DNA from: VYFG01 sp965213885
Lineage (GTDB): Bacteria; Pseudomonadota; Gammaproteobacteria; Arenicellales; Poriferihabitantaceae
Direction of reading: 5' to 3'
DNA: 64,000 nt
NCBI GenBank assembly: GCA_965213885.1
Contig: OZ243919.1
Location: forward strand, 3,496,456-3,560,455
Part shown: one piece after another, positions 18,730 through 27,400 of the stretch
Numbering within the stretch: position 1 is the first letter of the stretch
Layout of the letters: every line of letters begins with the position of its first letter
Translations under genes and position numbers: made by a program
Notes under the pieces: generated by a model
The model's database searches: none
What the model saw: only the letters and a program-made list of their open reading frames with translations
Told to the model about the DNA's origin: nothing

Positions 18730-19638
18730 ATGATTATACAGCGCACGCTAAAGAATATTATTCGCGCAACCGGGGTCGGGCTGCATACGGGCAAGAAGGT
18801 CTACCTGACTCTCAAGCCCGCCGTCGAGGACACCGGCATCGTGTTTGTCCGGACCGACCTTGACCCGGCCGTGGAAGTGCCGGCGCGGCCGGAGAATGTC
18901 AGCGATACCCGGCTTTCCACCACACTGGAGCGTGACGGGGTCAAGATTTCCACCGTGGAGCACCTGATGTCGGCATTTGCCGGATTGGGTATCGACAACG
19001 CCTACGTCGAGCTGAGTGCGCCCGAAGTGCCGATCATGGATGGCAGCGCCGGCCCGTTCGTGTTCCTGCTGCAGTCGGCTGGCATCCACGAGCAGAAAAA
19101 GCTCAAGAAGTTCATCCGAATCAAGAAACCCTGCGTGGTGCAGGAGGATGACAAGTGGGCGAGGTTCGAGCCGTTCAACGGCTTCAAGGTCACCTTCGCC
19201 ATTGATTTCGACCACCCCATCCTGAAAAGCTCCACCCAGACCGCCTCGGTGGATTTCTCCACGACGTCGTTCGTCAAGGAGGTTAGCCGTGCCCGCACGT
19301 TCGGATTCATGGATGACCTGGAGGCCCTCCGGAACGCGGGACTCGCCCAGGGCGGCAGTTTCGACAACGCCATCGTGATGGATGCCTACCACATCCTCAA
19401 CGATGACGGCCTGCGTTACGAGGACGAGTTCGTCAAGCACAAGGTACTGGATGCCATCGGGGACCTGTATCTCCTGGGCCATCCCCTGATCGGGCAATTC
19501 AGCGCGCACAAGTCGGGCCATGCACTGAACAACTGCCTGCTGCGCCAGCTCATCCATGACCAAACCGCCTGGGAACTGGTTTCCTACGCGGAAGAATCCG
19601 AAGTTCCCATCTCCTTCGTTCGCACCGTTCCCGCCTGA
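18730..19638 (+). CDS. lpxC: UDP-3-O-acyl-N-acetylglucosamine deacetylase LpxC
   Basis: A 302-residue zinc hydrolase for the committed step of lipid A synthesis. Zinc-site elements are present: His78 in VEHLMSAF, and the later HKVLDAIGDLYLLG segment with His and Asp ligands; the catalytic FSAHKSGHALN segment near residue 258 follows. Length is normal. It follows ftsZ as in Pseudomonas and Escherichia. No strong ribosome binding site precedes ATG 18730. Confidence 0.97.
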   Translation: MIIQRTLKNIIRATGVGLHTGKKVYLTLKPAVEDTGIVFVRTDLDPAVEVPARPENVSDTRLSTTLERDGVKISTVEHLMSAFAGLGIDNAYVELSAPEVPIMDGSAGPFVFLLQSAGIHEQKKLKKFIRIKKPCVVQEDDKWARFEPFNGFKVTFAIDFDHPILKSSTQTASVDFSTTSFVKEVSRARTFGFMDDLEALRNAGLAQGGSFDNAIVMDAYHILNDDGLRYEDEFVKHKVLDAIGDLYLLGHPLIGQFSAHKSGHALNNCLLRQLIHDQTAWELVSYAEESEVPISFVRTVPA

Positions 19639-19650
19639 CGCCGCCTGACA

Positions 19651-19673
19651 CCGGACATGCCGGAGTCCGGGCT
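19651..19673 (+). terminator. Weak hairpin between convergent lpxC and dciA
   Basis: A perfect 6-bp stem (CCGGAC/GTCCGG) with an 8-base loop, followed by GCTTT, lies 12 bases after the lpxC stop and just before the end of the convergent dciA gene. The T-run is short, so termination is only suggested. Confidence 0.35.
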
Positions 19674-19690
19674 TTGCGTGTCAATCCGGG

Positions 19691-20143
19691 TCATTCATCG
19701 TCGTCTTTCACTTCCACTCGCCTGGCCAGTTTTTCCACGGCCGCACGCAGCCCGGGATGTTGCAGGCGGTGCGCGGTCCGGGCGATGTTTTTCTGGCTCG
19801 CGGAGGAAACGCGTGCGGGTCGTCCGGTGGGACGGGGGGCAGAATGCATCGACGGGGTGGTGCGGACAACCATTTTCCTGGCGCCCAGGTCGGACAGTGC
19901 GGCCAGTATCCGCTGTTGCTGATGCAGCAGTTCCGTGGCCCAGATCGGAGAGCGGGTGTAGACCACAAGCCGGCTGGACCGGAACAGGAGGGGGGTACTC
20001 AGTCCCGCGGCGTTTCCCGCACAACGGGCCCACCTGCGCCGTATTTCCTCCTGCACGGATTCGTCCTCGGGCACATCCCTTCCGGCGCCGGTGTTTCTTC
20101 GAACGAGATCCCCCAAGACCGAGGTGTGGTTCAATTTCTTCAT
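19691..20143 (-). CDS. dciA: DUF721 family protein, replicative helicase operator DciA
   Basis: A 150-residue DUF721 protein. Core signatures are W-A-R-C-A-G, then a hydrophobic L-x-V-Y-T segment and WATELLHQQQRIL, about residues 40-90, with a basic C-terminal region ending in an acidic tail. DciA is the ancestral loader of the DnaB helicase in bacteria lacking DnaC; the P. aeruginosa homologue also lies near lpxC and secA. Met at 20143 (MKKLNH) is favoured over the one at 20236 because the extra 31 residues are basic and unlike the family. Convergent with lpxC. Confidence 0.75.
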   Translation of the reverse strand: MKKLNHTSVLGDLVRRNTGAGRDVPEDESVQEEIRRRWARCAGNAAGLSTPLLFRSSRLVVYTRSPIWATELLHQQQRILAALSDLGARKMVVRTTPSMHSAPRPTGRPARVSSASQKNIARTAHRLQHPGLRAAVEKLARRVEVKDDDE

Positions 20144-20331
20144 TTCGATGCCGGTTGGAGACAATGGACGAAGCCGTCTGCGAATTTTACCGGTTTTCTT
20201 GTCCCTGATCGTGCCTTCCGACAATACGGCGTGCACATGTCAGGACATGCACATGTGTTTGCTCCGATGCATGCCTCATCCTCCAGATCGAGTCTCGGTC
20301 AGATCCAAACGGCAGACAGAAGACGATTCGC

Positions 20332-20470
20332 CTACGATTGCAGTTTCAGGTGCAATGTGCGGCCAACTGCTCTCGCTGCGCGCGCCAGGGTAGTCAGGGT
20401 CACGTTGTCTTTATCGGGATCAGCCAGTCGATCGAACTGTGGGCGGCTGGTATCCAGACGCCGGCCATTT
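20332..20470 (-). pseudogene. Remnant of an XRE-family antitoxin
   Basis: The frame reads SRPQFDRLADPD followed by NVTLTTLARAARAVGRTL, closely resembling the helix-turn-helix C-terminal half of XRE antitoxins that pair with RelE/HigB-type toxins. The N-terminal half is not recognisable in the upstream part of this frame, and no partner toxin is visible. It appears to be a truncated remnant. Confidence 0.45.
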
Positions 20471-21310
20471 CGGCCCTGAAAGCTGACAGCATTCGCCGGT
20501 TCCCGCGCTGGCCGGATTGACCAGGGTCGATCACAGTTCCGGTGTACCCACTCACCGAGATCGCAGGCGAGAAACTGTGCTTGCGTCCTGCAGCGCATGC
20601 AGTGTAGGGATCTGTTTGATCTCTGGATCTTGTCCGAAGACGCAGACGTGGATCCGCACGACGAGGATGAAATCTTCTGACGGAAAGCGACCGATCGAAA
20701 TCGGAATCCAGGTGATTTCGAATCGAGCGATCAGACCCGGCTGCAGCAGTACGAGAGCCGCTGGACCAAAGAGCTCGAAATCCACGTGCCAGGCCAAGTG
20801 CCGCACTCCCGGGATGTCGAGCGATCCGTCACCCGACGGCTACGCAGGGTTGCGATATGGTAGACCGTCCAATCGGCCAATCCCCATTCAGTGGCTGGCA
20901 CGATGACGAACCACGTGCCTGCTCTGATCACCGCTACACCCCATCCACAGGGCATCATGCCCAATCCGACGGGTAGGGACCCTGCCGGACGATCAGTGGT
21001 CGTGTCGGGATCATTTTGCATGAGCCGTAACCGGGTCGGAACGCCGCATCCACGATATGCTAGACTAGCGCTCCCTCACCACCTGAGTCTGCCGCTGTAT
21101 CGGGGTCATCGAACGGTACGTGTTCGGTCGTGGGGCGGGTTGGCTGTTGGCATGACATAGGGGGCAGGTTCTGTCTATGCTTCGCAGGATTCACAGCACG
21201 ATTCATCCGATCCAACGCCTCGCTGCCGGACCATGATCCAAACGGAAACCCTTGGTCGCACGATTGTTCCAAATGGACTTTGGCTGAACCTGATTGCGGG
21301 CTGAATTAGG
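20471..21310. other. Debris region upstream of secA
   Basis: About 840 bases with no gene I can support. Two overlapping minus-strand frames (20552-20806 and 20731-21021) look more protein-like than chance: a stretch with hydrophobic beta-strand composition breaks across a frame change near 20790, which would fit one frameshifted small gene. I do not recognise it. In P. aeruginosa an additional gene lies between dciA and secA; nothing equivalent is intact here. Confidence 0.35.
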
Positions 21311-21318
21311 ATCTTCTG

Positions 21319-21346
21319 TTGATTTTATTCAGTTTTTGTTTATAAG
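21319..21346 (+). promoter_or_regulatory. Candidate secA promoter
   Basis: TTGATT at 21319-21324 and TATAAG at 21341-21346 with a 16-base spacer lie in an AT-rich patch about 38 bases before secA, unlike the GC-rich surroundings. Sequence-based inference. Confidence 0.5.
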
Positions 21347-21383
21347 AACAAAACACAAACACTTTCCGTAATAGCTGGAATAT

Positions 21384-24140
21384 ATGCTGCAAAACGTACT
21401 CAAGAAGGTGTTCGGCGACCGCAATCAGCGGATGCTGAACAAGATGCAGAATATCGTGATGCGCATCAATGGCCTCGAGGACGCCATGCGTGAACTCGAC
21501 GATGCCGCGCTTTGCGCCAGGACCGGGGAGTTTCGTGACCGGATCAAGGCTGGGGAAAGTGTCGACGACATCCTGCCGGAGGCATTCGCCGTGGTGCGGG
21601 AGGCGTCCGTCCGGACCTTGAGCCTGCGCCATTACGACGTCCAGCTCATCGGCGGAATGGTGCTCAACGACGGCAAGATCGCGGAAATGAAAACCGGGGA
21701 GGGCAAGACGCTAGTCGCCACCTTGCCGGCCTATATCAATGCCGTGGCGGGCATTCCGGTCCACATCGTGACGGTGAACGATTACCTGGCGAGGCGGGAT
21801 GCCGAGTGGATGGGGAACATCTACAGCTTCCTCGGGCTGAGCGTGGGCGTTGTCGTGCCCGGACAGTCCCCGGATGAGAAACGGACTGCATACCAGAGCG
21901 ATATCGTCTACGGAACCAATAACGAGTTCGGCTTCGACTACCTGCGGGACAACATGGCCTTCTCCTCGGAGGACCGGTTCCAGCAGGGCCTGGGCTTTGC
22001 CATCGTGGACGAGGTTGACTCCATCCTGATCGACGAGGCGCGCACGCCGCTCATCATTTCGGGGCCGGCGGAGGAAAGCAACGAGCTCTACCAGAAAATC
22101 AACGTGGTGGTGCCGGAGCTGATTCGCCAGGAGGAGGAAGACGGGCCGGGGCACTTCAGCGTGGACGAGAAGACAAGGCAGATATCACTGACCGAGGACG
22201 GCCACGACCGTGCGGAACAACTGCTCGTGGCCGAGGGCCTGCTCGAGGAGGGCGACAGCCTGTATGAACTCGGCAATATCCGCCTGATGCATCACCTCTA
22301 TGCCGCCTTGCGCGCCCATAATCTTTTCAAGCGCGATGTGGACTACATCGTGCGGGACGGCCAGGTGGTGATCATTGACGAATTCACCGGGCGCATGATG
22401 GCGGGACGGCGCTGGTCCGACGGCCTTCACCAGGCGGTGGAGGCCAAGGAGGGAGTGACCATCCAGCAGGAGAACCAGACCCTGGCGTCGATCACGTTCC
22501 AGAACTATTTCCGCCTGTACGACAACCTGTCGGGGATGACCGGCACCGCGGATACCGAGGCGCCGGAGTTTCTGCAGATTTACGGACTGGAAGTGGTGAT
22601 ACTGCCCACCAACCAGCCCATGATCCGGGATGACCAGCCCGACCTGGTCTACCGGACCGCCGGGGAAAAATTCGACGCGATCGTGCAAGGGATCCAGGAC
22701 TGCCAGAAGCGGAACCAGCCCGTGCTGGTGGGCACTGCGTCCATTGACACCTCGGAGAATCTGTCAGGCATCCTGAACAGGCTGGAAATCGACCACCGGG
22801 TGCTGAATGCGAAGCAGCACGAGCGCGAAGCGGAAATCATCGCCGAGGCGGGCCGTCCCGGGCGGGTGACCATCGCGACCAACATGGCGGGGCGGGGCAC
22901 CGACATCGTCCTTGGCGGCAATCTCGAGATTGAACTGTCGAGGCTCGAACAGGGCGATCATGAATCGGCGCGGCAGGCCTGGGAGGAACGGCACAGCCAG
23001 GTGCTCAAGGCCGGCGGCCTGCATGTTCTCGGCACCGAGCGCAACGAGTCGCGGCGGGTCGACAACCAACTGCGGGGGCGCTGTGGCCGGCAGGGCGATC
23101 CGGGCTCCAGCCGATTTTACCTTTCGCTGGAAGACAACCTGATGCGGATCTTCGGATCCGGCAGGATCTCGAACCTGATGCAGAAATTGGGCATGGAGGA
23201 GGGCGAGGCCATCGAACATACCTGGGTCACCAAGGCCATCGAGAATGCCCAGAAGAAGGTCGAGGGGCACAACTTCGATATCCGCAAGCAGTTGCTCGAA
23301 TACGATGACGTGGCCAATGAGCAGCGCAAGGTGGTCTACGATCAGCGCAACATGCTGATGGCCACGGATGACGTTTCCGAATACATTCAGCACAACCGCG
23401 AAGAATCCATCAATGCAGTCATCAGCCGCAGCGTGCCTCCACAGACGCTGGAGGAGCAGTGGGACATCGGAACGCTTGAGCAGGACCTGGACCGGGAGTT
23501 CGGCATCACGTTGCCGGTGGCGCAATGGCTGGAGGAGGATGACTCCCTCCACGAGGAGACCCTTCGGCGCAAGATCACCGGCGCCATCGAGGCCATGATT
23601 GCAGACAAGGAGAGCCGGGTGGGTACGGAGGCCATGCGCCATTTCGAGAAGGCGGTCATGCTGAAGATCCTGGACGAGCAGTGGAAGGAGCATCTCGCCA
23701 GCATGGACCACCTGCGCCAGGGCATCGGCCTGCGGGGGTATGCACAGAAGAACCCCAAGCAGGAATACAAGCGCGAAGCCTTTGAAATGTTCGCCCGGCT
23801 GCTGGACGACGTCAAGTACACCGTGTCCACCACGCTGGCCCGGCTGCACATTCCCACTGCCGAGGAGATCGCGGAAATGGAGGCCCGCCAGAGGGAGCTT
23901 CAGCGTCAGCAGCAGCAGCAGGCGATGAAATTCATTCACGCGGATGCCGCCGCGGTGCCGGAGGAAAGCGCCTCCCCGCAACCGCAGGCCGCCACCGGAC
24001 AACCCGGTGCCGCGGTTCGCAGGGCAGAGCCCGCGCCCAGGCAGCCGGTCACCCGCCAGGGCAGGAAGATCGGCCGGAACGAGCCCTGTCCCTGCGGCTC
24101 CGGCAAGAAATACAAGCAGTGCCATGGCCGTATCGGCTGA
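21384..24140 (+). CDS. secA: Preprotein translocase ATPase SecA
   Basis: A 918-residue motor that pushes unfolded preproteins through SecYEG. Visible features: Walker A GEGKT near residue 104, the DEVDS box near 209, TGTADTEAPEF near 372, and AGRGTDI near 505. The C-terminal linker is Gln/Pro-rich and ends with the zinc-binding motif CPCGSGKKYKQCHG, the SecB and ribosome contact site. It has its own promoter; no secM-like gene precedes it. Confidence 0.98.
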   Translation: MLQNVLKKVFGDRNQRMLNKMQNIVMRINGLEDAMRELDDAALCARTGEFRDRIKAGESVDDILPEAFAVVREASVRTLSLRHYDVQLIGGMVLNDGKIAEMKTGEGKTLVATLPAYINAVAGIPVHIVTVNDYLARRDAEWMGNIYSFLGLSVGVVVPGQSPDEKRTAYQSDIVYGTNNEFGFDYLRDNMAFSSEDRFQQGLGFAIVDEVDSILIDEARTPLIISGPAEESNELYQKINVVVPELIRQEEEDGPGHFSVDEKTRQISLTEDGHDRAEQLLVAEGLLEEGDSLYELGNIRLMHHLYAALRAHNLFKRDVDYIVRDGQVVIIDEFTGRMMAGRRWSDGLHQAVEAKEGVTIQQENQTLASITFQNYFRLYDNLSGMTGTADTEAPEFLQIYGLEVVILPTNQPMIRDDQPDLVYRTAGEKFDAIVQGIQDCQKRNQPVLVGTASIDTSENLSGILNRLEIDHRVLNAKQHEREAEIIAEAGRPGRVTIATNMAGRGTDIVLGGNLEIELSRLEQGDHESARQAWEERHSQVLKAGGLHVLGTERNESRRVDNQLRGRCGRQGDPGSSRFYLSLEDNLMRIFGSGRISNLMQKLGMEEGEAIEHTWVTKAIENAQKKVEGHNFDIRKQLLEYDDVANEQRKVVYDQRNMLMATDDVSEYIQHNREESINAVISRSVPPQTLEEQWDIGTLEQDLDREFGITLPVAQWLEEDDSLHEETLRRKITGAIEAMIADKESRVGTEAMRHFEKAVMLKILDEQWKEHLASMDHLRQGIGLRGYAQKNPKQEYKREAFEMFARLLDDVKYTVSTTLARLHIPTAEEIAEMEARQRELQRQQQQQAMKFIHADAAAVPEESASPQPQAATGQPGAAVRRAEPAPRQPVTRQGRKIGRNEPCPCGSGKKYKQCHGRIG

Positions 24141-24179
24141 CGCCCGGCCCGGGCCGGTATGGCCCGGGGGGTGAATCCC

Positions 24180-25412
24180 ATGGCCGCGCTGAAAACTTCA
24201 CCCCTGGCTCCTCCGGGCTTTCCCGATCTGCCGGAAATAGCCGGAGTCCGCCTTGCTTCCGTGGAAGCGAATATCCATTACCGGGGCAGAAACGATGTCA
24301 TGCTGGCGGCATTCGATGCCGGGACCCGGGTGGCGGGAGTGCTGACCAGGTCCCTCACCGCCAGTGCGCCGGTGCTCTGGTGCCGGGAGCGGCTGGCGCA
24401 GGGGTACGCCGGTGCACTGGTCGTGTGTGCCGGCAATGCCAACGCATTCACCGGCCGGACGGGGCATCGGCATGTACGGGAAACCTGCGAGGCGGTTGGC
24501 GGGCAGCTGGGCTGCAGCCCCGACGAGGTTCTGGTCGCTTCCACCGGTGTCATCGGCGACATTCTTCCCATCGGACGCATTGTCGATGCGGTGCCCAAGG
24601 CGGCGGCGGAACTCGGGGGGGGCTGGGAGGACGCCGCGCGGGCCATCATGACCACGGACACGTTTCCGAAGGGAGCGACCCGGACCGCGGTCATCGGAGA
24701 CACCACGGTGAAAATCAACGGCTTCTCGAAGGGTTCCGGAATGATCGAACCCAACATGGCCACGATGCTTGCGTTCGTGTTCACCGACGCCGCGATCCCC
24801 GGGCAGGTATTGCAGGACCTGCTGGTGGAAGCCAACGAGGATTCGTTCAATGCTATCACCGTGGACAGCGATACCTCCACCTCGGACACCTGCCTCCTGT
24901 TTGCCACCGGGGCTGCCGGAAATGCCGAGCCCGCTTCGGTGTCGGATGCCCGGCTGGCCGGTTTTCGCGAAGCCCTGGGGGCGCTCATGCAGGACCTGGC
25001 GGTTCAGGTGGTGCGTGACGGGGAAGGTGCCGAAAAGCTCATCGAGGTGGTTGTGCGGGGCGCTGCAACCGATGCCGAGGCCCGGGTTGCCGCGAAGGCC
25101 ATCGCAAATTCCCCGCTGGTCAAGACCGCCGTGGCCGGCGAGGACGCGAACTGGGGCCGGGTGGTGATGGCCGTGGGCAAGTCGGGCGCCCGATTGGTTC
25201 AGCGCAACCTCGGCGTGTCCTTCGGCGGAATCACCATTGCCAGCGGTGGAGGGAAGGTGGAGGATTACGACGAGTCCCTGGTCACCGGACACCTGAAGGG
25301 CCGGGAAATACTGATCGAAGTGACGCTTGGGGCGGGAGCCGGTTCAGCCAGGGTCTGGACCTGTGACCTGACCCATGGCTACATCACGATCAACGCCGAC
25401 TACCGTTCCTGA
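24180..25412 (+). CDS. argJ: Bifunctional glutamate N-acetyltransferase / ornithine acetyltransferase ArgJ
   Basis: A 410-residue Ntn-type enzyme of the cyclic arginine pathway that recycles the acetyl group from N-acetylornithine to glutamate. The autocleavage motif (SGMIEPNMATML) is intact, with cleavage expected between Ala194 and Thr195, Thr195 being the nucleophile of the beta chain. ATG 24180 lies after a G-rich ribosome binding site; an in-frame ATG at 24159 is less likely. The secA-argJ-mutT order matches Pseudomonas. Whether it also uses acetyl-CoA cannot be read from sequence. Confidence 0.95.
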   Translation: MAALKTSPLAPPGFPDLPEIAGVRLASVEANIHYRGRNDVMLAAFDAGTRVAGVLTRSLTASAPVLWCRERLAQGYAGALVVCAGNANAFTGRTGHRHVRETCEAVGGQLGCSPDEVLVASTGVIGDILPIGRIVDAVPKAAAELGGGWEDAARAIMTTDTFPKGATRTAVIGDTTVKINGFSKGSGMIEPNMATMLAFVFTDAAIPGQVLQDLLVEANEDSFNAITVDSDTSTSDTCLLFATGAAGNAEPASVSDARLAGFREALGALMQDLAVQVVRDGEGAEKLIEVVVRGAATDAEARVAAKAIANSPLVKTAVAGEDANWGRVVMAVGKSGARLVQRNLGVSFGGITIASGGGKVEDYDESLVTGHLKGREILIEVTLGAGAGSARVWTCDLTHGYITINADYRS

Positions 25413-25419
25413 TCCCGCA

Positions 25420-25875
25420 ATGGACACGGCCGTGCCGGAGAACCGGCTGCATGTGGTGGTTGGCGTCATCGCGGATTCCCGGGGCAGGCTCCTGATCCAG
25501 CAAAGACGCCCGGGGACACCGAAAGCCGGGCAGTGGGAGTTTCCGGGGGGCAAGGTGGAACCCGGAGAGTCGCCCGGGCTCGCGCTTGCGCGTGAACTTG
25601 AGGAAGAGCTCGGCATAGAGCATGTCGTGTCGACACCCCTGGCGAAGATCAGGCACGACTATGACCATGCCCGTGTCTGGCTCGACACCCGTCTGGTGAC
25701 TTCCTTTCGCGGGCAGGCACGGGGCCGGGAGGGACAGTCCGTCGCTTGGGTCCACGCGGAGGAAATTCCGCGATACGATGTCCTGGAAGCGGTGCACCCC
25801 ATCCTTGCGGCCTTTCACCGGGTGAACCGCAAGGGTGGGCAAGGCCGACGGGCCGGCGGTTCCGGGCCCGGCTGA
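25420..25875 (+). CDS. mutT: 8-oxo-dGTP diphosphatase MutT
   Basis: A 151-residue NUDIX hydrolase that sanitises 8-oxo-dGTP. The canonical box GGKVEPGESPGLALARELEEELGI (G-x5-E-x7-RE-x2-EE-x-G) spans about residues 42-65, preceded by QWEFPGGK. ATG 25420 lies 7 bases after argJ and suits the family start; upstream in-frame codons overlap argJ. Relatives often fuse a thiamine-phosphate-synthase-like domain to MutT; here only the NUDIX domain and a short basic tail are present. Confidence 0.9.
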   Translation: MDTAVPENRLHVVVGVIADSRGRLLIQQRRPGTPKAGQWEFPGGKVEPGESPGLALARELEEELGIEHVVSTPLAKIRHDYDHARVWLDTRLVTSFRGQARGREGQSVAWVHAEEIPRYDVLEAVHPILAAFHRVNRKGGQGRRAGGSGPG

Positions 25876-25916
25876 AACGGCAGGGCAGGCACGGGGCGCG
25901 TGTCCCGAGCGTGGCT

Positions 25917-26167
25917 TCAGGTTTCCGATGTCCGGTACCGCGGCGGCCTGATCAGGGATTCAGCCGGTTGTTCCATTTGGAACCCGGTCGCCTTTACCGG
26001 ATCCGGAAAGTCCGGCGGATAGTGCTTGGCTTCATGGGCCTCGACCAGGATCACCAGCAGATCGGGCCTTTCCCCTCCGGGGAATCCGCATCGGTCGGCA
26101 TCAGGCTCTCCATTCCCTCCAGCGCCTCCCGGCAGTCTGCATCGGTTCTGATCGGCTTGCTATCCAT
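25917..26167 (-). pseudogene. Frameshifted HigA-type antitoxin
   Basis: From ATG at 26167 the frame reads MDSKPIRTDADCREALEGME, the typical N-terminus of the HigA class that pairs with HigB of the RelE-like pfam09907 type. The frame then breaks near GAGGGGAAAGG (about 26065), and another frame continues as DLLVILVEAHEAKHYPPDFP, again typical. The C-terminal helix-turn-helix is not recognisable after that. It is a dead antitoxin paired with the remnant toxin upstream. Confidence 0.7.
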
Positions 26168-26400
26168 TGCCTTTTCCTCGGCCCCGAAATCGTCTGTACG
26201 TCGATCCGGTCATACCGGGCGCGGGCGCCAGCAAATCGGACAGGCACCACGCTGTATGCGTAGTTGATCCAGACCACCAGCCGGCACCTGTTCCCCGTCA
26301 TGTTCCCCGTCATGTTGAACACCACCCGGCCATCCTTCAGGATACGGACGCTTGCGCAGTCCTGTTCGACTTCCATCGGCGAGGTCCAATCAGCCCTGAA
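26101..26400 (-). pseudogene. Remnant of HigB-type mRNA interferase toxin
   Basis: The minus strand encodes ADWTSP, then ILKDGRVVFN, RLVVWINYAY and YDRID, the central and C-terminal parts of the HigB (RelE-like) family. The N-terminal third is missing, cut off next to the coaE stop. A 12-base tandem duplication (26289-26312) inserts MTGN inside the conserved F-N-x-x-G-N element, and the normal stop after the final DVQTI is lost so the frame runs into the antitoxin. Non-functional by inspection. Confidence 0.7.
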
Positions 26401-26409
26401 GCAGCGATG

Positions 26410-27006
26410 TCAACTGAAACGGCGCTCAAGGTCCATGAACACCTTGATGAACCGGGACTGCAGCGCTTCCGGATCCGAACCGTTGTCCAGGGCATAGTCC
26501 GCGGCATCAAGCCGCGCTTCATCTGTGATCTGCTGATCCATCACCCGCTCCACATCCTCCCGGCACATGCCCCGGGATTCCGACAGCCGTGCAATGCGCA
26601 CCTCCCTGGGACAGTGCACGGCGATCACGCAGTCCATATCCTCTTGCCTCCCAGTCTCCACCAGGAGGGGAATTTCCAGGATGCAATACGGATCGGTGCA
26701 GTTCGATGCCTGGGTGTCCATTTCCCGGCGGATCAGGGGGTGCAGCAGGCGTTCAAGCCAACGGCGCTGGTCCGCACTGGCAAAGATTTCCCGCCCCAGG
26801 GCAGCGCGGTCCAGTCTGCCGTCCGCCGTCAGGATACGGTCGCCAAAGCGGGACACGATCGTCACCAGGGCCCTTGTTCCCGGGAGGGTGACATCGCGGG
26901 CAACGGCATCCGCGTCCACCACCAGGACGCCCCGGCCGGCAAACAGTTTCGCCACGGTGGACTTGCCGCTGCCGATGCCGCCGGTGAGCCCTACCCTGGC
27001 AGCCAT
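26410..27006 (-). CDS. coaE: Dephospho-CoA kinase CoaE
   Basis: A 198-residue P-loop kinase for the last step of CoA synthesis. GLTGGIGSGKST at residues 6-17 is the Walker A; DADAVARD near 31 and the LIRREMD and CVIAVHCP segments are typical. It stands alone on the minus strand; in Pseudomonas and relatives it adjoins pilD, absent here. A decayed higBA pair follows its stop. Confidence 0.95.
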   Translation of the reverse strand: MAARVGLTGGIGSGKSTVAKLFAGRGVLVVDADAVARDVTLPGTRALVTIVSRFGDRILTADGRLDRAALGREIFASADQRRWLERLLHPLIRREMDTQASNCTDPYCILEIPLLVETGRQEDMDCVIAVHCPREVRIARLSESRGMCREDVERVMDQQITDEARLDAADYALDNGSDPEALQSRFIKVFMDLERRFS

Positions 27007-27293
27007 CAGGTCGGCATCAGTCCGAGGGTTTCATTGGCCGGCATTTTCCTGCGAATGGGGTTTTCGACTACCGGGACAGCATCGGCAGGGGTACAATCAC
27101 CAGGGCGCAAAGGCAACCCACGCAATCTTCCGCGGGAGACGGCAGGGCGGTGAGGCGGGATGACAGGTGCTTTGAATGCGGCGAATACGGAGAATGCACC
27201 CGTATCCTGTGATGGCTTGATCGGCGGCCTGATCCGGTAGCATGGAATACGCCGGTCTCGCGCTACCTGGCTGGAAGAGATATTGCCAAAATC
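27007..27293. other. coaE-iscR divergent intergenic region
   Basis: No gene is supported in this stretch. The left part is GC-rich without protein-like frames. From about 27280 the sequence turns AT-rich where the iscR regulatory region begins. The frame that is open from 27242 into iscR is probably untranslated leader. Confidence 0.4.
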
Positions 27294-27294
27294 A

Positions 27295-27319
27295 AAAACC
27301 CAGTAAAATACTTGGTTTT
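27295..27319 (+). promoter_or_regulatory. Palindromic operator resembling an IscR type 2 site
   Basis: AAAACC at 27295-27300 and GGTTTT at 27314-27319 form symmetric arms; inner half-sites AG (27302) and CT (27311) flank a 7-base centre. Total length (25) and the spacing of the WWWWCC and GGWWWW arms match the known IscR type 2 motif, although YA/TR is replaced by AG/CT. It lies about 80 bases before iscR, overlapping possible -35/-10 elements (TTGCCA 27283, TAAAAT 27304, 15-base spacer). Likely autoregulation of the iscR-suf operon. Confidence 0.5.
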
Positions 27320-27400
27320 TATCCGAATGCCCTTATTGTTACTCATCAAAGCGGGACCCGCACGTTCATTCGTGCACAATGTAACCTGAAATTCGACGAA

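Noticed and set aside
27241..27400. IscR type 1 site upstream of iscR
   Set aside because: The type 1 pattern with its GACT and AGTC half-sites is not found; only the type 2-like palindrome fits.
27242..27400. N-terminal extension of IscR by 53 residues from ATG 27242
   Set aside because: The extension would cover the palindromic operator and has no counterpart in Rrf2 proteins, which begin MRLTTKGRYA as at 27401.
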